From Paenibacillus faecalis (GTDB lineage: Bacteria; Bacillota; Bacilli; Paenibacillales; Paenibacillaceae): a DNA stretch of 64,000 bases. Numbering within the stretch: the first letter of the stretch is position 1; each line of letters opens with the position of its first letter. This document shows, in pieces, positions 23,953 through 35,355 of this stretch. Under the pieces are notes generated by a model, which worked only from the letters and a program-made list of their open reading frames with translations, was not told the DNA's origin and searched no databases. Made by a program: the position numbers and the translations under genes. The stretch is from the NCBI RefSeq assembly GCF_900289175.1, contig NZ_LT985747.1, positions 2,957,761-3,021,760 on the forward strand, written 5' to 3'.

Positions 23953-26900
23953 TTAGACAGGCATCGCTTCAGATGAGAAGTTGATCGTCTCAAGCATCGT
24001 GAGAAGCTCCCGTACCGTATCCAGGGAGGTCATACATACTACTCCGTTCTCCACCGCTTCACGGCGGATGCGGAATCCGTCACGCTCCGGTGTTTTGCCT
24101 TTGGTCAATGTATTAAATACGAAGTTCGCTTCACCTGTGCGAATCATATCAAGAATGTTAGGTGTTCCTTCGGACAGTTTATTCACGGTTGTCACATCGA
24201 GTCCCGCTTTTTCCAATGCAGCGGCAGTCCCTCCAGTAGCGATGATCTTATATCCCAGCTTGTGGAATCCTTTCATCAATACCGCAGCTTCTTCCTTATC
24301 CTTGTCCGCTACAGTTACAATGATCGCGCCCGTGGAAGGGATCTTCATACCTGCACCGATCAATCCCTTATAAAGGGCCTTCGCGTATTTCACATCACGT
24401 CCCATCACTTCGCCTGTTGACTTCATTTCAGGACCGAGTGTAGGCTCAACCCGGCGCAGCTTCGCAAAGGAGAATACAGGAACTTTTACAGACACATGCT
24501 CACTTTCCGGCCACATGCCTTCCTCGTAGCCAAGGGATTTCAGCTTCGTTCCGAGTATCGCCTGAGTCGCCAGATTAGCCATCGGAATCCCTGTTACTTT
24601 GCTTAAAAACGGAACCGTTCGAGACGAGCGAGGATTCACTTCGATAACGTATACCTCATCTTTATAAATAACAAACTGTATGTTCACAAGTCCGCGTGTT
24701 TTCAGCTCTTTAGCAATTTTAATCGTAATATCTGCAATCTTCGATTTCAGTTCATCCATAAGATACTGCGGCGGGTAAACGGCAATCGAGTCGCCGGAGT
24801 GAACACCGGCACGTTCCACATGCTCCATAATACCTGGAATCAGAACCGTCTCTCCGTCACAGATCGCGTCTACCTCCACTTCCTTACCGAGCATGTAACG
24901 GTCGATCAGAACAGGGTGCTCTGGATTAATCTTAACGGCTTGTTCCATATAGTTCAGCAGCTCGCTGTCGGAGTACACAATCTCCATCGCACGTCCGCCC
25001 AGAACATACGAAGGTCTGACGAGGACCGGATAGCCCAGCCACTGTGCGGTGCCTACCGCTTCATCCACTGAAGTCACGGTTTTGCCCTTCGGTTGAGCGA
25101 TGCTCAGCCTTGACAGCAGTGCTTCGAACTTCTTCCGGTCTTCAGCTTCATCGATACTGTCCAAACTTGTTCCAAGGATGTTTACCCCTGCTTTACTAAG
25201 CGGTGCTGCCAGATTGATCGCCGTCTGTCCGCCAAACTGAACGATGACACCGACCGGTTTTTCCTGCTCGATCACGTTCATCACATCCTCGAAAAACAGC
25301 GGTTCGAAGTAAAGACGGTCTGACGTGTTAAAATCGGTCGATACCGTTTCCGGGTTGTTGTTGATAATAACCGCTTCATAACCTGCTTTTTGAATCGCCC
25401 ACACCGCATGTACGGTGGAGTAGTCAAACTCGATACCTTGACCGATCCGGATCGGCCCCGACCCGAGCACGATAATCTTCTCCTTTGACGTTTCGATCAC
25501 TTCATTTTCCGTTTCATACGTTGAGTAGTAGTAAGGAGTGGAAGATTCGAATTCCGCCGCACAAGTATCTACCATCTTGTAAACTGGAGAAAGATTGTGC
25601 TCATGGCGAAGAAAACAGATGGATTCTTCAGTGATGTGAGACGTTGCCTTGCCTTCGGCACGGAGTTCCGCGATCGCACGGTCTGTAAATCCCAAACGTT
25701 TGGCTTCATATAGCGTTTCATAAGTTAAGGCAGCTTCGCTGCGAATATGATCTTCATATTTAATGAGTCCTTCAACTTTGTCCAGGAACCACCAGTCAAT
25801 GCGAGTTAAATCCTGAATTTGCTGAAGCCCATAGCCGCGGCGAAAAGCTTCTGCGATAAGAAAGATGCGCTCATCATCCGGTTTCAGAAGCCGCTGCTCC
25901 AACACTTCATCGCTAAGGGCCTCCGCCCCCTTCAAATAAAGGCGATGTACACCGATTTCAAGCGAACGGACCGCTTTATGAATCGATTCTTCGAACGTGC
26001 GGCCGATGGCCATCACTTCGCCGGTCGCTTTCATTTGGGTGCCCAGTTTGCGGTTAGCCGAAGTAAATTTATCAAACGGCCAGCGTGGTATTTTGCTGAC
26101 GATGTAATCGAGTGTCGGTTCAAAGAAGGCATAGGTTTGGCCGGTAACCGGGTTTACGATTTCATCCAGCGTGTAGCCGATGGCGATTTTAGCTGCCATT
26201 TTGGCAATCGGATAGCCGGTTGCTTTGGATGCAAGAGCCGAAGACCGGCTGACGCGAGGATTTACTTCAATGACATAATATTGATAGCTGTTGGGGTCCA
26301 GCGCGAACTGTACGTTACAGCCACCTTCAATGTTTAGAGCACGGATGATTTTCAAGGAAGCCGATCGGAGCATCTGATATTCCCGATCAGACAGCGTTTG
26401 GCTTGGAGCCACGACGATGCTGTCGCCTGTATGCACGCCTACCGGGTCAAAGTTTTCCATGTTGCAGACTACGATGCAGTTGTCATTGGCATCACGCATC
26501 ACTTCGTACTCTATTTCCTTCATACCTGCGATACTTTTCTCGATCAGACACTGGTTGATCGGACTGTAACGAATGCCCGAGGTGACGGTTTCGCGCAGTT
26601 CCTCTTCGTTAGAGCAAATCCCGCCCCCGGTACCGCCAAGCGTGTAGGCTGGGCGAACGATCAGCGGGTACCCGATCTCTTCAGCAAAATCAAGCGCTTC
26701 TTGAAGCGTAGTTACAATCGTGCTCTCCGGTACCGGCTGCGCAAGCTCGCGCATCAGCTCGCGGAACAGATCGCGGTCTTCGGCCTTCTCGATGGAATCA
26801 AGCTGTGTACCGAGCAGTTTCACATTTTCCTGTTCAAGGATGCCGGCACGGGCCAGCTCCACAGCCATGTTAAGGCCGGTCTGACCGCCGAGAGTTGGCA

Positions 26901-27159
26901 GCAATCCGTCAGGACGTTCCTGACGAATGATTTGCGTAACAAAATCAAGGGTGATCGGCTCTATATATACTTTGTCTGCCATATTCGTATCCGTCATGAT
27001 GGTAGCCGGGTTGCTGTTGATCAGGACAACCTCGATGCCTTCTTCTTTCAAAGCCTGGCAAGCCTGCGTACCGGCATAGTCAAATTCTGCTGCCTGACCG
27101 ATAACGATCGGGCCGGAGCCGATGACAAGTATCTTTTTCAGCTGTTCATTTTTAGGCAT
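23953..27159 (-). CDS. carB: Carbamoyl-phosphate synthase large chain
   Basis: 1068 residues from ATG 27159 ([16 protein letters not shown]). Two duplicated ATP-grasp halves are visible: the first begins [15 protein letters not shown] and has [12 protein letters not shown], the second begins [15 protein letters not shown] and has [10 protein letters not shown]-terminal MGS-like allosteric domain ([16 protein letters not shown]) ends the protein. It makes carbamoyl phosphate for UMP and arginine synthesis together with CarA. The start overlaps the carA end by 8 bp. Confidence 0.98.
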   Translation of the reverse strand: MPKNEQLKKILVIGSGPIVIGQAAEFDYAGTQACQALKEEGIEVVLINSNPATIMTDTNMADKVYIEPITLDFVTQIIRQERPDGLLPTLGGQTGLNMAVELARAGILEQENVKLLGTQLDSIEKAEDRDLFRELMRELAQPVPESTIVTTLQEALDFAEEIGYPLIVRPAYTLGGTGGGICSNEEELRETVTSGIRYSPINQCLIEKSIAGMKEIEYEVMRDANDNCIVVCNMENFDPVGVHTGDSIVVAPSQTLSDREYQMLRSASLKIIRALNIEGGCNVQFALDPNSYQYYVIEVNPRVSRSSALASKATGYPIAKMAAKIAIGYTLDEIVNPVTGQTYAFFEPTLDYIVSKIPRWPFDKFTSANRKLGTQMKATGEVMAIGRTFEESIHKAVRSLEIGVHRLYLKGAEALSDEVLEQRLLKPDDERIFLIAEAFRRGYGLQQIQDLTRIDWWFLDKVEGLIKYEDHIRSEAALTYETLYEAKRLGFTDRAIAELRAEGKATSHITEESICFLRHEHNLSPVYKMVDTCAAEFESSTPYYYSTYETENEVIETSKEKIIVLGSGPIRIGQGIEFDYSTVHAVWAIQKAGYEAVIINNNPETVSTDFNTSDRLYFEPLFFEDVMNVIEQEKPVGVIVQFGGQTAINLAAPLSKAGVNILGTSLDSIDEAEDRKKFEALLSRLSIAQPKGKTVTSVDEAVGTAQWLGYPVLVRPSYVLGGRAMEIVYSDSELLNYMEQAVKINPEHPVLIDRYMLGKEVEVDAICDGETVLIPGIMEHVERAGVHSGDSIAVYPPQYLMDELKSKIADITIKIAKELKTRGLVNIQFVIYKDEVYVIEVNPRSSRTVPFLSKVTGIPMANLATQAILGTKLKSLGYEEGMWPESEHVSVKVPVFSFAKLRRVEPTLGPEMKSTGEVMGRDVKYAKALYKGLIGAGMKIPSTGAIIVTVADKDKEEAAVLMKGFHKLGYKIIATGGTAAALEKAGLDVTTVNKLSEGTPNILDMIRTGEANFVFNTLTKGKTPERDGFRIRREAVENGVVCMTSLDTVRELLTMLETINFSSEAMPV

Positions 27160-28303
27160 GTTTGAGAGCTCCTTTCCCGGCTGCAGCCAGAACCGCCTGA
27201 CGCGGATTATGAGTTTCATTGTTCTTATGATGTGCGATCATTGCAAGGAATTCATCGAACAGATAACTGCTGTCATGCGGTCCGGGAGCAGCCTCCGGAT
27301 GGTATTGAACCGAGAAGGCGGGATATTTCTTATGCTTCAATCCCTCAACCGTTTTGTCATTATTGTTGATGTGTGTTATTTCAAGATCTGTTGCTGCAAT
27401 GGAATCCTCTTTCACCGTATAACCGTGGTTCTGGGATGTAATGTAACAGCGTCCGCTCGACAGGTCTTTAACCGGGTGATTGCCCCCCCGATGTCCAAAC
27501 TTCAGCTTCTCCGTGTCTGCGCCAGATGCAAGTGCGAACAGCTGATGACCCAGGCAGATGCCAAAAATCGGATATTCACCTAAAAGCTCCTTGATCGTAT
27601 CCACCGCATAAGGAACGTCTTTCGGATTTCCAGGACCGTTCGACAGTTGAATGCCGTCCGGATGCAGGCGGCGGATTTCATCGGCTGTCGTGTTATGAGG
27701 CACAACGATCACGTCACAGCCCCGTGCTGTCAGTTCTTTCAAAATACCGCTCTTCGCTCCGAAGTCTATGAGCACGATCCGTTCTTTCTGTCCTGGGCTG
27801 GCGTACATTTGTGGAGTGGATGTACGTGCTACCTGGTTTCGAAGCTGGGGAACCGATGTGTCTTTCAGCATGTCCATCAGCTCTTCCACCGGCTTGGCGG
27901 ATGTTGTGATCAACCCTCTCATCGTGCCATGATGGCGGATAATCCGAGTCAGCATCCGGGTATCAATCTCACTGATCCCCGGTATGCCGTATTCTTTCAA
28001 CAGATTATCCACGCTGTATTCCGCACGCCAATTGCTCGGAACAGGCTCATGCCGGCGAACGACAAAGCCGTGTACGAACGGACGGATCGCCTCAAAATCA
28101 TCTCGCGCAATGCCGTAGTTCCCGATCAAAGGATATGTCATCGTTACGATCTGCCCGCAGTATGACGGGTCCGACAACACCTCCTGATATCCTGTTATCC
28201 CCGTATTAAATACAACCTCACCGGTTATTTCCGCATCCGCGCCGAAGGATTTCCCGCAAAACAGCGTACCATCCTCCAATAACAATCTTGCCTGTGCCTG
28301 CAT
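27152..28303 (-). CDS. carA: Carbamoyl-phosphate synthase small chain
   Basis: 383 residues from ATG 28303, chosen because AGGAG lies 8 nt before it. The class I glutamine amidotransferase domain carries the nucleophile Cys in [11 protein letters not shown] and the His/Glu pair in [11 protein letters not shown]. It hydrolyses glutamine and passes ammonia to CarB. Being inside the pyr operon, it is the pyrimidine-regulated copy. Confidence 0.97.
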   Translation of the reverse strand: MQAQARLLLEDGTLFCGKSFGADAEITGEVVFNTGITGYQEVLSDPSYCGQIVTMTYPLIGNYGIARDDFEAIRPFVHGFVVRRHEPVPSNWRAEYSVDNLLKEYGIPGISEIDTRMLTRIIRHHGTMRGLITTSAKPVEELMDMLKDTSVPQLRNQVARTSTPQMYASPGQKERIVLIDFGAKSGILKELTARGCDVIVVPHNTTADEIRRLHPDGIQLSNGPGNPKDVPYAVDTIKELLGEYPIFGICLGHQLFALASGADTEKLKFGHRGGNHPVKDLSSGRCYITSQNHGYTVKEDSIAATDLEITHINNNDKTVEGLKHKKYPAFSVQYHPEAAPGPHDSSYLFDEFLAMIAHHKNNETHNPRQAVLAAAGKGALKHA

Positions 28304-28355
28304 CCCACTCACTCCTGTCATCTATGTGTAAAATATCGTTATAAGGGCAACTTCC

Positions 28356-29663
28356 TCAGTTTTGCTTAAATCCGTGATGTTCCGACCACTTGATCTCTCC
28401 ATCCACCCATGTCATTACTGGCCAGCCTTTCAGCTTCCAGCCCGTAAATGGAGTATTGCGGCTTTTCGTAGCGAAGCTTTCCGGATTTACTTCTTTCTCG
28501 CTTTCTAGATCGATCATTGTCAGGTCGGCCGGTGCACCTGCCTTCAGTACCCCGCTACGAAGCCCGAACACGCTGGCCGGATCGCTTGTCATGCGCTTTA
28601 CCAACATGGAGAGCTCCCACTTGCCTGTAGCAACAAACTTCGTGTAGAGCAGCGGGAATGCAGTCTCAAAGCCGACAATTCCGAACGGTGCAAGCTCCAT
28701 CCCCCTTGCTTTCTCTTCTTCGCTGTGGGGGGCGTGGTCCGTTACAATCATATCGAGCGTGCCGTCCAGCAGTCCTTCAATACAAGCTTCCACATCGCGC
28801 GGAGAACGCAGCGGGGGATTCATCTTCCAGTTCGCATCCAGTCCCGGAATGTCTTCATCCGACAGAACCAGATGATGCGGACACACCTCAGCGGTTACCG
28901 AAATTCCGATCGCTTTCGCCTGCCGGATGAGCCTTACCGACTGCTCAGTGCTGACATGGCATACATGATAATGAACACCTGTTGCTTCTGCCAGCAAAAT
29001 ATCCCGTCCAACATGAATCGCTTCGGATTCATTCGGAATCCCCTTGAGTCCGTGCTTCTCGGCAAATTTGCCTTCTGTTACGCAAGCGCCCTTTACCAGC
29101 GACTCATCCTCACAGTGTGCAATGATCGGCATACCAAGCGAAACTGCTTTTTTCATCGCATCCTTCATCATCTGAGCATTCTGTACACCAACTCCGTCGT
29201 CGGTATAACCGATGGCCCCGGCGGCTTTCAGTGCATCAAAATCAGTAAGCTCCTGGCCAAGCTCATTCTTCGTGATGGCCGCATAAGGAAGCACCTTTGC
29301 CATGTTTGCCTGCCGCGCCTTCTCCAGCACATGAGCTACAGTATCAGGGTTATCAGTTACAGGCTTTGTATTTGGCATACAGGCAATCGTCGTAAAACCG
29401 CCTTTTACCGCAGAGCGGCTTCCGCTCTCGATCGTCTCCTTATGCTCAAAGCCCGGTTCTCTCAGATGTACATGCATGTCGATGAATCCCGGCGTCACCA
29501 GCTTTCCCGCCGCATCAATCACGCGAACTCCTTCTCCTGCCGGTACTGCCTGATCTTCATCCGTGATGGACTGAATCACTCCCTGATCGATCACGATCGT
29601 CTTTTGTTCGAGCTGACCCTGTTCATTAATAATGCTGGCATTCTTGATCATTTGTAGCATCAT
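28356..29663 (-). CDS. pyrC: Dihydroorotase
   Basis: 435 residues (435 or 434 depending on which of two adjacent ATG codons is used; GGAGGGG lies 5 and 8 nt before them). It cyclises carbamoyl aspartate to dihydroorotate. Zinc motif DMHVHLREPG at about residue 58, then HCEDESL, HVSTEQSV and TDHAPHSEEEK, all typical of the class I long dihydroorotase. Third gene in the operon. Confidence 0.97.
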   Translation of the reverse strand: MMLQMIKNASIINEQGQLEQKTIVIDQGVIQSITDEDQAVPAGEGVRVIDAAGKLVTPGFIDMHVHLREPGFEHKETIESGSRSAVKGGFTTIACMPNTKPVTDNPDTVAHVLEKARQANMAKVLPYAAITKNELGQELTDFDALKAAGAIGYTDDGVGVQNAQMMKDAMKKAVSLGMPIIAHCEDESLVKGACVTEGKFAEKHGLKGIPNESEAIHVGRDILLAEATGVHYHVCHVSTEQSVRLIRQAKAIGISVTAEVCPHHLVLSDEDIPGLDANWKMNPPLRSPRDVEACIEGLLDGTLDMIVTDHAPHSEEEKARGMELAPFGIVGFETAFPLLYTKFVATGKWELSMLVKRMTSDPASVFGLRSGVLKAGAPADLTMIDLESEKEVNPESFATKSRNTPFTGWKLKGWPVMTWVDGEIKWSEHHGFKQN

Positions 29664-29785
29664 CGTTTCCCCTCCGCTGAAGAAGCACGGTCCGCTTCTT
29701 GTTTATTGTATAATAATAATTCACTTTTGTGTATATTTATTAGTCAAATTCAGCATGTATTTATGGATCACTCGTCTGATCCACC

Positions 29786-30691
29786 CTATATTGCCCGCTC
29801 CATTACTGCCATCCGAATCGGCACTCCATTTGACATTTGATGAAATATGACGGATCTGGAGCACTCCACTACTGCATCATCGATCTCTACATTCCGGTTT
29901 ACCGGTGCCGGGTGCATAATGATGGTATGGCCTGACAATCTTGCCGCCCGCTCTTCGGTAAGACCGTAATGCTCACGATATTGTGCGTTTGAGCTAAACA
30001 GCCCCTGATGGTGACGTTCCAGCTGCACCCGCAGCATCATGACCACATCGGATTTCAGTGCTTGATCCATACTTACGTATGGCGCATATTCCGCCAGCTC
30101 TGGCGCCTGCATGTTCACAGGTGCACAAAATTGTACTCTTGCTCCGAACTTTCGCAGTGCCCACAGATCCGATCGAGCCACCCGGCTATGCTTGATATCC
30201 CCAATAATGGACACTGTCAGCCCATTTAAATCACCAAACACCTTCTGCATCGTGTACAGATCCAATAGCGCCTGTGTCGGATGCTCGTTGTTACCGTCAC
30301 CCGCATTCACAAGCGGAATGCTGACGCGCTCAGCCAGCTCTTGCAGAACGCCTGATGGCTTTAATCGGATCACCCCGACGTCCACCCCCATCGATTCCAG
30401 CGTGCGCACCGTATCGTAGATCGACTCTCCTTTTTCCACACTGGAAGAAGCCGAGGTAAAGTTCATCACTTCGGCACCAAGCCGCTTCTCCGCCATTTCG
30501 AAGGAGAAGCGGGTTCTAGTGCTATTTTCAAAAAACATGTTCACCGCGAACTTCTGATTTAATACCGGTATTACTTTATCCGTCTGAGCTTCCCAGTAAG
30601 ACGCCCGATTCAAGATCGACTGAATTTCATCTCGACTGATATCCTTAAGCCCAAGCAGGCTTCGTTCTTTAATGGAAGTTGCGGTCATCAT
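29786..30691 (-). CDS. pyrB: Aspartate carbamoyltransferase catalytic chain
   Basis: 301 residues. It condenses carbamoyl phosphate and aspartate. The carbamoyl phosphate loop FFENSTRTRFSFE is near residue 52 and HPTQALLD near 134; HPAPVNR near 260. No regulatory subunit gene is present, as usual for Gram-positive ATCase. Three bases separate it from the pyrR stop. About 120 bp without a gene follow before pyrC. Confidence 0.97.
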   Translation of the reverse strand: MMTATSIKERSLLGLKDISRDEIQSILNRASYWEAQTDKVIPVLNQKFAVNMFFENSTRTRFSFEMAEKRLGAEVMNFTSASSSVEKGESIYDTVRTLESMGVDVGVIRLKPSGVLQELAERVSIPLVNAGDGNNEHPTQALLDLYTMQKVFGDLNGLTVSIIGDIKHSRVARSDLWALRKFGARVQFCAPVNMQAPELAEYAPYVSMDQALKSDVVMMLRVQLERHHQGLFSSNAQYREHYGLTEERAARLSGHTIIMHPAPVNRNVEIDDAVVECSRSVIFHQMSNGVPIRMAVMERAI

Positions 30692-30694
30692 ATT

Positions 30695-31249
<555 letters not shown>

Positions 31250-31304
31250 TTAGAAATCCCTCCTAAAGTTTTAGCCCTTTCCATCAATCCCTGTTATTTA
31301 GGCA

Positions 31305-31336
31305 TAAAAAAACTCCTTGCCGCGCAGGCAAGGAGT
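31305..31336 (-). terminator. pyr leader attenuator
   Basis: ACTCCTTGCC-TGCGC-GGCAAGGAGT, a perfect 10-bp stem followed by TTTTTTT on the minus strand. It is 56 bp before pyrR and is the regulated terminator of the pyr operon. Confidence 0.93.
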
Positions 31337-31433
31337 GGTTTCTTGTACATAAGATAGTACGAAGCATTGGAGTTCCATCCGCAGACAGAAATTGTGCTTC
31401 CATGTCATGAACCTCGGTTCACGTTACCTTGCC

Positions 31434-31447
31434 AGCCTCACGGGGCT
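31434..31447 (-). promoter_or_regulatory. PyrR-binding loop in the pyr leader
   Basis: The leader RNA holds AGCCCCGUGAGGCU, which fits the known PyrR-recognition consensus ARUCCNGNGAGGYU in all but one position (C for U at position 3). It is the anti-antiterminator element: UMP-bound PyrR holds it so the terminator at 31305-31336 can form. Confidence 0.9.
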
Positions 31448-31475
31448 GATTTAAAGGTGCTATTCAATTAATTGC

Positions 31476-31504
31476 ATTATGACAGACGTCAGTTTCGTTG
31501 TCAA
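31476..31504 (-). promoter_or_regulatory. pyr operon promoter
   Basis: Minus-strand TTGACA (31499-31504), 17-bp spacer, CATAAT (31476-31481). The transcript would begin near 31470, giving a leader of about 220 nt. Confidence 0.85.
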
Positions 31505-31530
31505 GCACCAACAATCCATTAAATCATCCA

Positions 31531-32784
31531 TTAAAAATCAAACTGGACATCGCTAAGGCGATTCCGTATCTCAGCCATCACCCGCTTCTCTTCTTCCTCA
31601 CCTTCGGCAATAAACGTAACCGAAAAACGTATAAAATGCCCCGCCTCATCCCAAGGTACGGTGGAAATCAGCTTTTCCCGGATCAAATACTGGGAAAAAT
31701 CCTCCCCGGATTCAAAGCGGCGTCCTCCTTTAATCCCTTTCGGTGCTTCAACATAAAGGAAGAAAGAGCCCTTCGGCTTCTCGGCTTTAAAACCGATCTC
31801 GCTTAATACCTTAACCAACATATCGTGACGTCGCGAATATTTAGCCGCGATTTTCTCGGTAATTTCCGGATGATCCAGCCCCAAGGCTGCTGCTTTCTGG
31901 ATCGCTATGAACTGTCCGGAATCAAAATTGTCTTTCACATCTCCAAATGCCTTGACTATGAGCGGATTGCCAGCGATAAAACCGATGCGCCACCCGGTCA
32001 TATTATACGATTTGGACAAAGAATGAAGCTCAACGCCAACGTCTTTAGCCCCCGATACAGACAGAAAGCTTAAAGGACGCAAGCCATCATAAGTCAAGGC
32101 GGCATAGGGCGCATCATGGACAACGACCACATTATATTTTCGGGCCCATGCTACAACTTCTTCAAAAAATTCAATCGTCGCACTCGCTCCTGTCGGATTG
32201 TTCGGGTAGTTTAAATACAGCAGTTTCGCCCGCTTGGCAACCCCTTCAGGAATGGAAGTCAGGTCAGGAAGAAAGGCATTTTCCTTTTTCAATTCCACCC
32301 GATACACTTCCCCGCCAAGATATTGGGTATGGGTCCCGAGAATCGGATACCCCGGCACCGTCATAATCGTTACATCACCCGGATTAATGAAACAGGACGG
32401 CAGCATGGCAAGAGCCGGCTTTGAACCGATGGAATGCAGCACCTCTGTGTCAGCATCCAGACCTTCAACGTTAAATACCCGCTTCAAGTATCTCGCTGCA
32501 GCTTGTTTAAATTCGGGTATCCCGTTATCGGCATAACCGCGATTTTCCGATTTGGCGGCTTCCTCGGCAAGCTTGCTGACAATGCTGGCATCCGCCATCT
32601 CGTCCGGCTCACCTACACCCATATCAATCAGTTCCTTGTTCGGGAATTCTTTTAGGGCCGCTGCTTTCGCTCTTTTGATTTTCTCGAATTTATAAATGGA
32701 AGTATCCTTACCGTAATTCGCCCCGCCGATCCGATCTGCGAAATTGTGTTGAATGTACGTTTCCTCATATCGATCCATGCTCAT
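31531..32784 (-). CDS. dapL: LL-diaminopimelate aminotransferase (DapL type)
   Basis: 417 residues, class I/II PLP aminotransferase. The PLP lysine is in SLSKSYNMTGWRIGF; NYPNNPTGA and DAPYAALTYDG are also present. Overall order and the start (YIQHNFADRIGGANYGK, IDMGVGEPDE) fit DapL, which makes LL-diaminopimelate straight from tetrahydrodipicolinate for lysine and wall synthesis. MurE in this window carries the DAP-selecting motif, consistent with a DAP wall. The exact substrate of class I aminotransferases cannot be proved from sequence alone. Confidence 0.85.
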   Translation of the reverse strand: MSMDRYEETYIQHNFADRIGGANYGKDTSIYKFEKIKRAKAAALKEFPNKELIDMGVGEPDEMADASIVSKLAEEAAKSENRGYADNGIPEFKQAAARYLKRVFNVEGLDADTEVLHSIGSKPALAMLPSCFINPGDVTIMTVPGYPILGTHTQYLGGEVYRVELKKENAFLPDLTSIPEGVAKRAKLLYLNYPNNPTGASATIEFFEEVVAWARKYNVVVVHDAPYAALTYDGLRPLSFLSVSGAKDVGVELHSLSKSYNMTGWRIGFIAGNPLIVKAFGDVKDNFDSGQFIAIQKAAALGLDHPEITEKIAAKYSRRHDMLVKVLSEIGFKAEKPKGSFFLYVEAPKGIKGGRRFESGEDFSQYLIREKLISTVPWDEAGHFIRFSVTFIAEGEEEEKRVMAEIRNRLSDVQFDF

Positions 32785-32900
32785 GGTTTGTACTCATCCC
32801 CTACACTGGCATTTGGTATATTGATAAATATGCCGAAAAATAAATAGATGAGCCATGTATGATCCAACGAATGATTTGTACTATTCTCCTTATCTTAATT

Positions 32901-34931
32901 TCAGGAAAGCTCCAGCCACTCTGCAAGAAGCAGATCACGCCGCTGCACAAGCGCTTCACGTTCTGTCCATTGCTGCTCCAAAGTATTCAATTGATCTGGC
33001 GCAGCAATCTGAACCGACTTGGCTTCCATTTGCAAATCGAGCTCCTGAATTTTAGCTTCCAGTTCGGCAATATCCTGCTCAAGCCTTTGAAGCTTTATAG
33101 CTGCACTCCGCCCATCACCTTTAGTGTTCTTACGTGATCGTGATCTCTCTGGTGAATCATCCGAAGCAACATGCTCAATCTTGTTACGCTCTGCATCACG
33201 ATGGTTCGCCCGTTGCTCAAGCTGTCGGGTAGCTCCGCCTCTCAACCGATCCGAATACTGCTGCTTAGACCGTGTCGAAGTCTCCGTCTCCTTGATCAAT
33301 TTCTCCATCTTTTTTTCACGATAATCGTCATAGTTCCCCTGATAAACGCTCAGCCGCCCATCCTGAAGCTCCCAAATCCGCTCTGCCAACTTATTTACAA
33401 AATAGCGGTCATGAGAAATCGCAAGAATGGTTCCCGTGTAATCAGACAACGCCTCTTCCAGCGCCTCTCTGGAGGCGATGTCCAGATGATTGGTCGGTTC
33501 GTCAAGCAAGAGCAGATTAGGCTTGTGATGCATCAACAGGGCTAGCCGAAGCCGCGTCCACTCCCCACCAGATAGCTGTCCGACCGTTCGAAATACAGCA
33601 GGGCCGTAGAACAAATATCGGGCCAGCAAACCTCGGGCTTCTCCTTCCTCCACACAAGCGTTTTTCTTGAAAAAATCAAGCATGGTTTCTTTAGGATTTG
33701 ACGGTTCCTCCTGCTGAGCCAGGTAACCGATCTCAACTCTGGAACCCCACTCCATAAATCCGGCATCGGGCTTTTCTTTACCAAGCAGAAGCTTGAATAA
33801 CGTGGTCTTTCCGCTGCCATTATGGCCAAGCAAAGCGATCTTGTCTCCATACTCCAGCAAGCCGCTAGCTTCTTTAAGCACGCAATCCGTTCCATAGGAT
33901 TTCTGAAGCTGTTCAAAGACCAAGGCTCTGCGGCCAGAACGATCCTGTATATCCAGATCGAATTCCGCCTGACGACGCTCAAGTATCGGACGCTTAATAC
34001 GCTCCATTCGTTCCAACGCCCGGCGCATCGAAGCAGCGCGCTTAAAAAATTTCTCGTTATCCCCGTTTTGCCCCCATTCTTCCAGTTGCCTGATCGTCTC
34101 TTTCATCTTTTTAATCTTTTTTTGCTGTTCTTGATAAGCGTTAAATTGCTGCAGCAGCCGCTCTTCCTTTTCCTTCATGTAGACCGTATATCCTCCTGTC
34201 GACATAAAGGCTTGCCCATCTTCCAGTTCCATCGTTTTGGTAATCACACGGTCCAGGAAATAGCGGTCATGTGAAATGATGACACAAGTACCTGTATAAT
34301 CTCTCAAAAATGACTCCAGCCATTCCGTACGAGTCAAGTCGAGGTGATTCGTCGGCTCATCCAGCAGCAGTAGCTCCGGTTTTACAATCAGCTGGGAAGC
34401 GAGTACGACACGGGTCTGTTCCCCTCCCGACAGCGATTGGAACGGAAGACTGTACGCCTCTTTCGAAATGCCCAGTCCTGAAGCAACCTGATCGATGCTT
34501 GCCTCCATTTCGTAGCCTCCTTCCCTCTCAAACCGCTCTTGAAGAGAAGCATACTTTTTAAGGAGCCGATCCAGCTCTTCCTCATTTCCGGCATACGCCG
34601 GATCACCCATCATCCGCTCTAACTCCGACATTTGGTTTCGGCATTCATTCAGATCTTTCAGTCCTAGCGTTAACACATCCAATACGGTGCAATGCGCTTC
34701 AACCGTCGGAATTTGTGCCACATAGCCGATCTTTGTCTGTTTCTTGATCATAAGCTGCCCTTCATCCGGGACCAGTCGCCCGGCAAGCAAACGCATCAGC
34801 GTTGTCTTCCCGCTTCCGTTACTACCGATTAAACCAACTTTATCTCCTTCATTGATTTCAAAATGGATATGGTCAAGCACGAGATTCGCGCCATAGTATT
34901 GAGTTAATTCCTTGGCATTAATGAAATTCAT
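32901..34931 (-). CDS. ABC-F family ATPase (ribosome protection type)
   Basis: 676 residues from ATG 34931, which has GGAGGAACC just upstream. Two ABC domains, each complete: GSNGSGKTTLMRLL with LSGGEQTRVVLAS and LLLDEPTNHLDL, then GHNGSGKTTLFKLL with LSGGEWTRLRLAL and LLLDEPTNHLDI. A long charged interdomain linker (about 215-290) and a basic coiled-coil C-terminal extension follow. There are no membrane segments. ABC-F proteins act on the ribosome, and some expel antibiotics from it. The leader peptide and attenuator upstream suggest antibiotic-induced expression, as for vmlR/vga-type genes. The drug class is unknown. Confidence 0.9.
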   Translation of the reverse strand: MNFINAKELTQYYGANLVLDHIHFEINEGDKVGLIGSNGSGKTTLMRLLAGRLVPDEGQLMIKKQTKIGYVAQIPTVEAHCTVLDVLTLGLKDLNECRNQMSELERMMGDPAYAGNEEELDRLLKKYASLQERFEREGGYEMEASIDQVASGLGISKEAYSLPFQSLSGGEQTRVVLASQLIVKPELLLLDEPTNHLDLTRTEWLESFLRDYTGTCVIISHDRYFLDRVITKTMELEDGQAFMSTGGYTVYMKEKEERLLQQFNAYQEQQKKIKKMKETIRQLEEWGQNGDNEKFFKRAASMRRALERMERIKRPILERRQAEFDLDIQDRSGRRALVFEQLQKSYGTDCVLKEASGLLEYGDKIALLGHNGSGKTTLFKLLLGKEKPDAGFMEWGSRVEIGYLAQQEEPSNPKETMLDFFKKNACVEEGEARGLLARYLFYGPAVFRTVGQLSGGEWTRLRLALLMHHKPNLLLLDEPTNHLDIASREALEEALSDYTGTILAISHDRYFVNKLAERIWELQDGRLSVYQGNYDDYREKKMEKLIKETETSTRSKQQYSDRLRGGATRQLEQRANHRDAERNKIEHVASDDSPERSRSRKNTKGDGRSAAIKLQRLEQDIAELEAKIQELDLQMEAKSVQIAAPDQLNTLEQQWTEREALVQRRDLLLAEWLELS

Positions 34932-35010
34932 ATTAAGGTTCCTCCTCATTTTTTCCCCAGAATAGCCTGGGGGAAAATCGTTATTTACGGAGAAGACCTT
35001 ACTGCAACAC

Positions 35011-35042
35011 AAAAAAGGCCGAGAGACGAGCTCTGCGGCCTT
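35011..35042 (-). terminator. Attenuator in the ABC-F leader
   Basis: AAGGCCG-C-AGAG-CTCGT-CTCT-CGGCCTT stem with one bulge, followed by TTTTTTGTG on the minus strand, between the leader peptide gene and the ABC-F start. A smaller stem AAGCC / GGCTT at 35059-35078 just upstream could compete with it. Confidence 0.8.
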
Positions 35043-35086
35043 TTTCAACAAACTTGATAAGCCCAAGAAAATAGGCTTAGTTCCGT

Positions 35087-35233
35087 TCAGGCAGGCAGGT
35101 GACTTCTCGCGATGGTACAAACTGTATCGTTAAAAATGGACAGACCTCTCCCGTTGAACGAAAAATCATGAACGATGCCGGCCATAGCAAGCGGTAGCCG
35201 GCTAATACAGTTGTTAACCATCTCGAAATTCAT
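35087..35233 (-). CDS. Leader peptide of the ABC-F gene
   Basis: 48 codons starting MNFEMVNNCISRLPLAMAG and ending TIARSHLPA, with a very strong ribosome site (GAGGAGGTGAGGCAGG). It ends 45 bp before the attenuator hairpin. A ribosome stalled by an antibiotic in this ORF could stop the terminator from forming and let the ABC-F gene be read. A possible promoter (TTGCGT, 18 bp, TTATAT) lies at 35268-35297. Confidence 0.7.
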   Translation of the reverse strand: MNFEMVNNCISRLPLAMAGIVHDFSFNGRGLSIFNDTVCTIARSHLPA

Positions 35234-35355
35234 CCTGCCTCACCTCCTCATTTCATAATTATTATGAATATAACACGAAAGCTTATTCATACGCAATAAC
35301 TGATTACATCAATTTGGAACAGTTTTACTTCCTATATCGCTTCAAGAAAAAACCG

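Noticed and set aside
29786-30691. Ornithine carbamoyltransferase instead of pyrB
   Set aside because: Context in the pyr operon and the STRTRFSFE and HPTQALLD motifs fit aspartate carbamoyltransferase.
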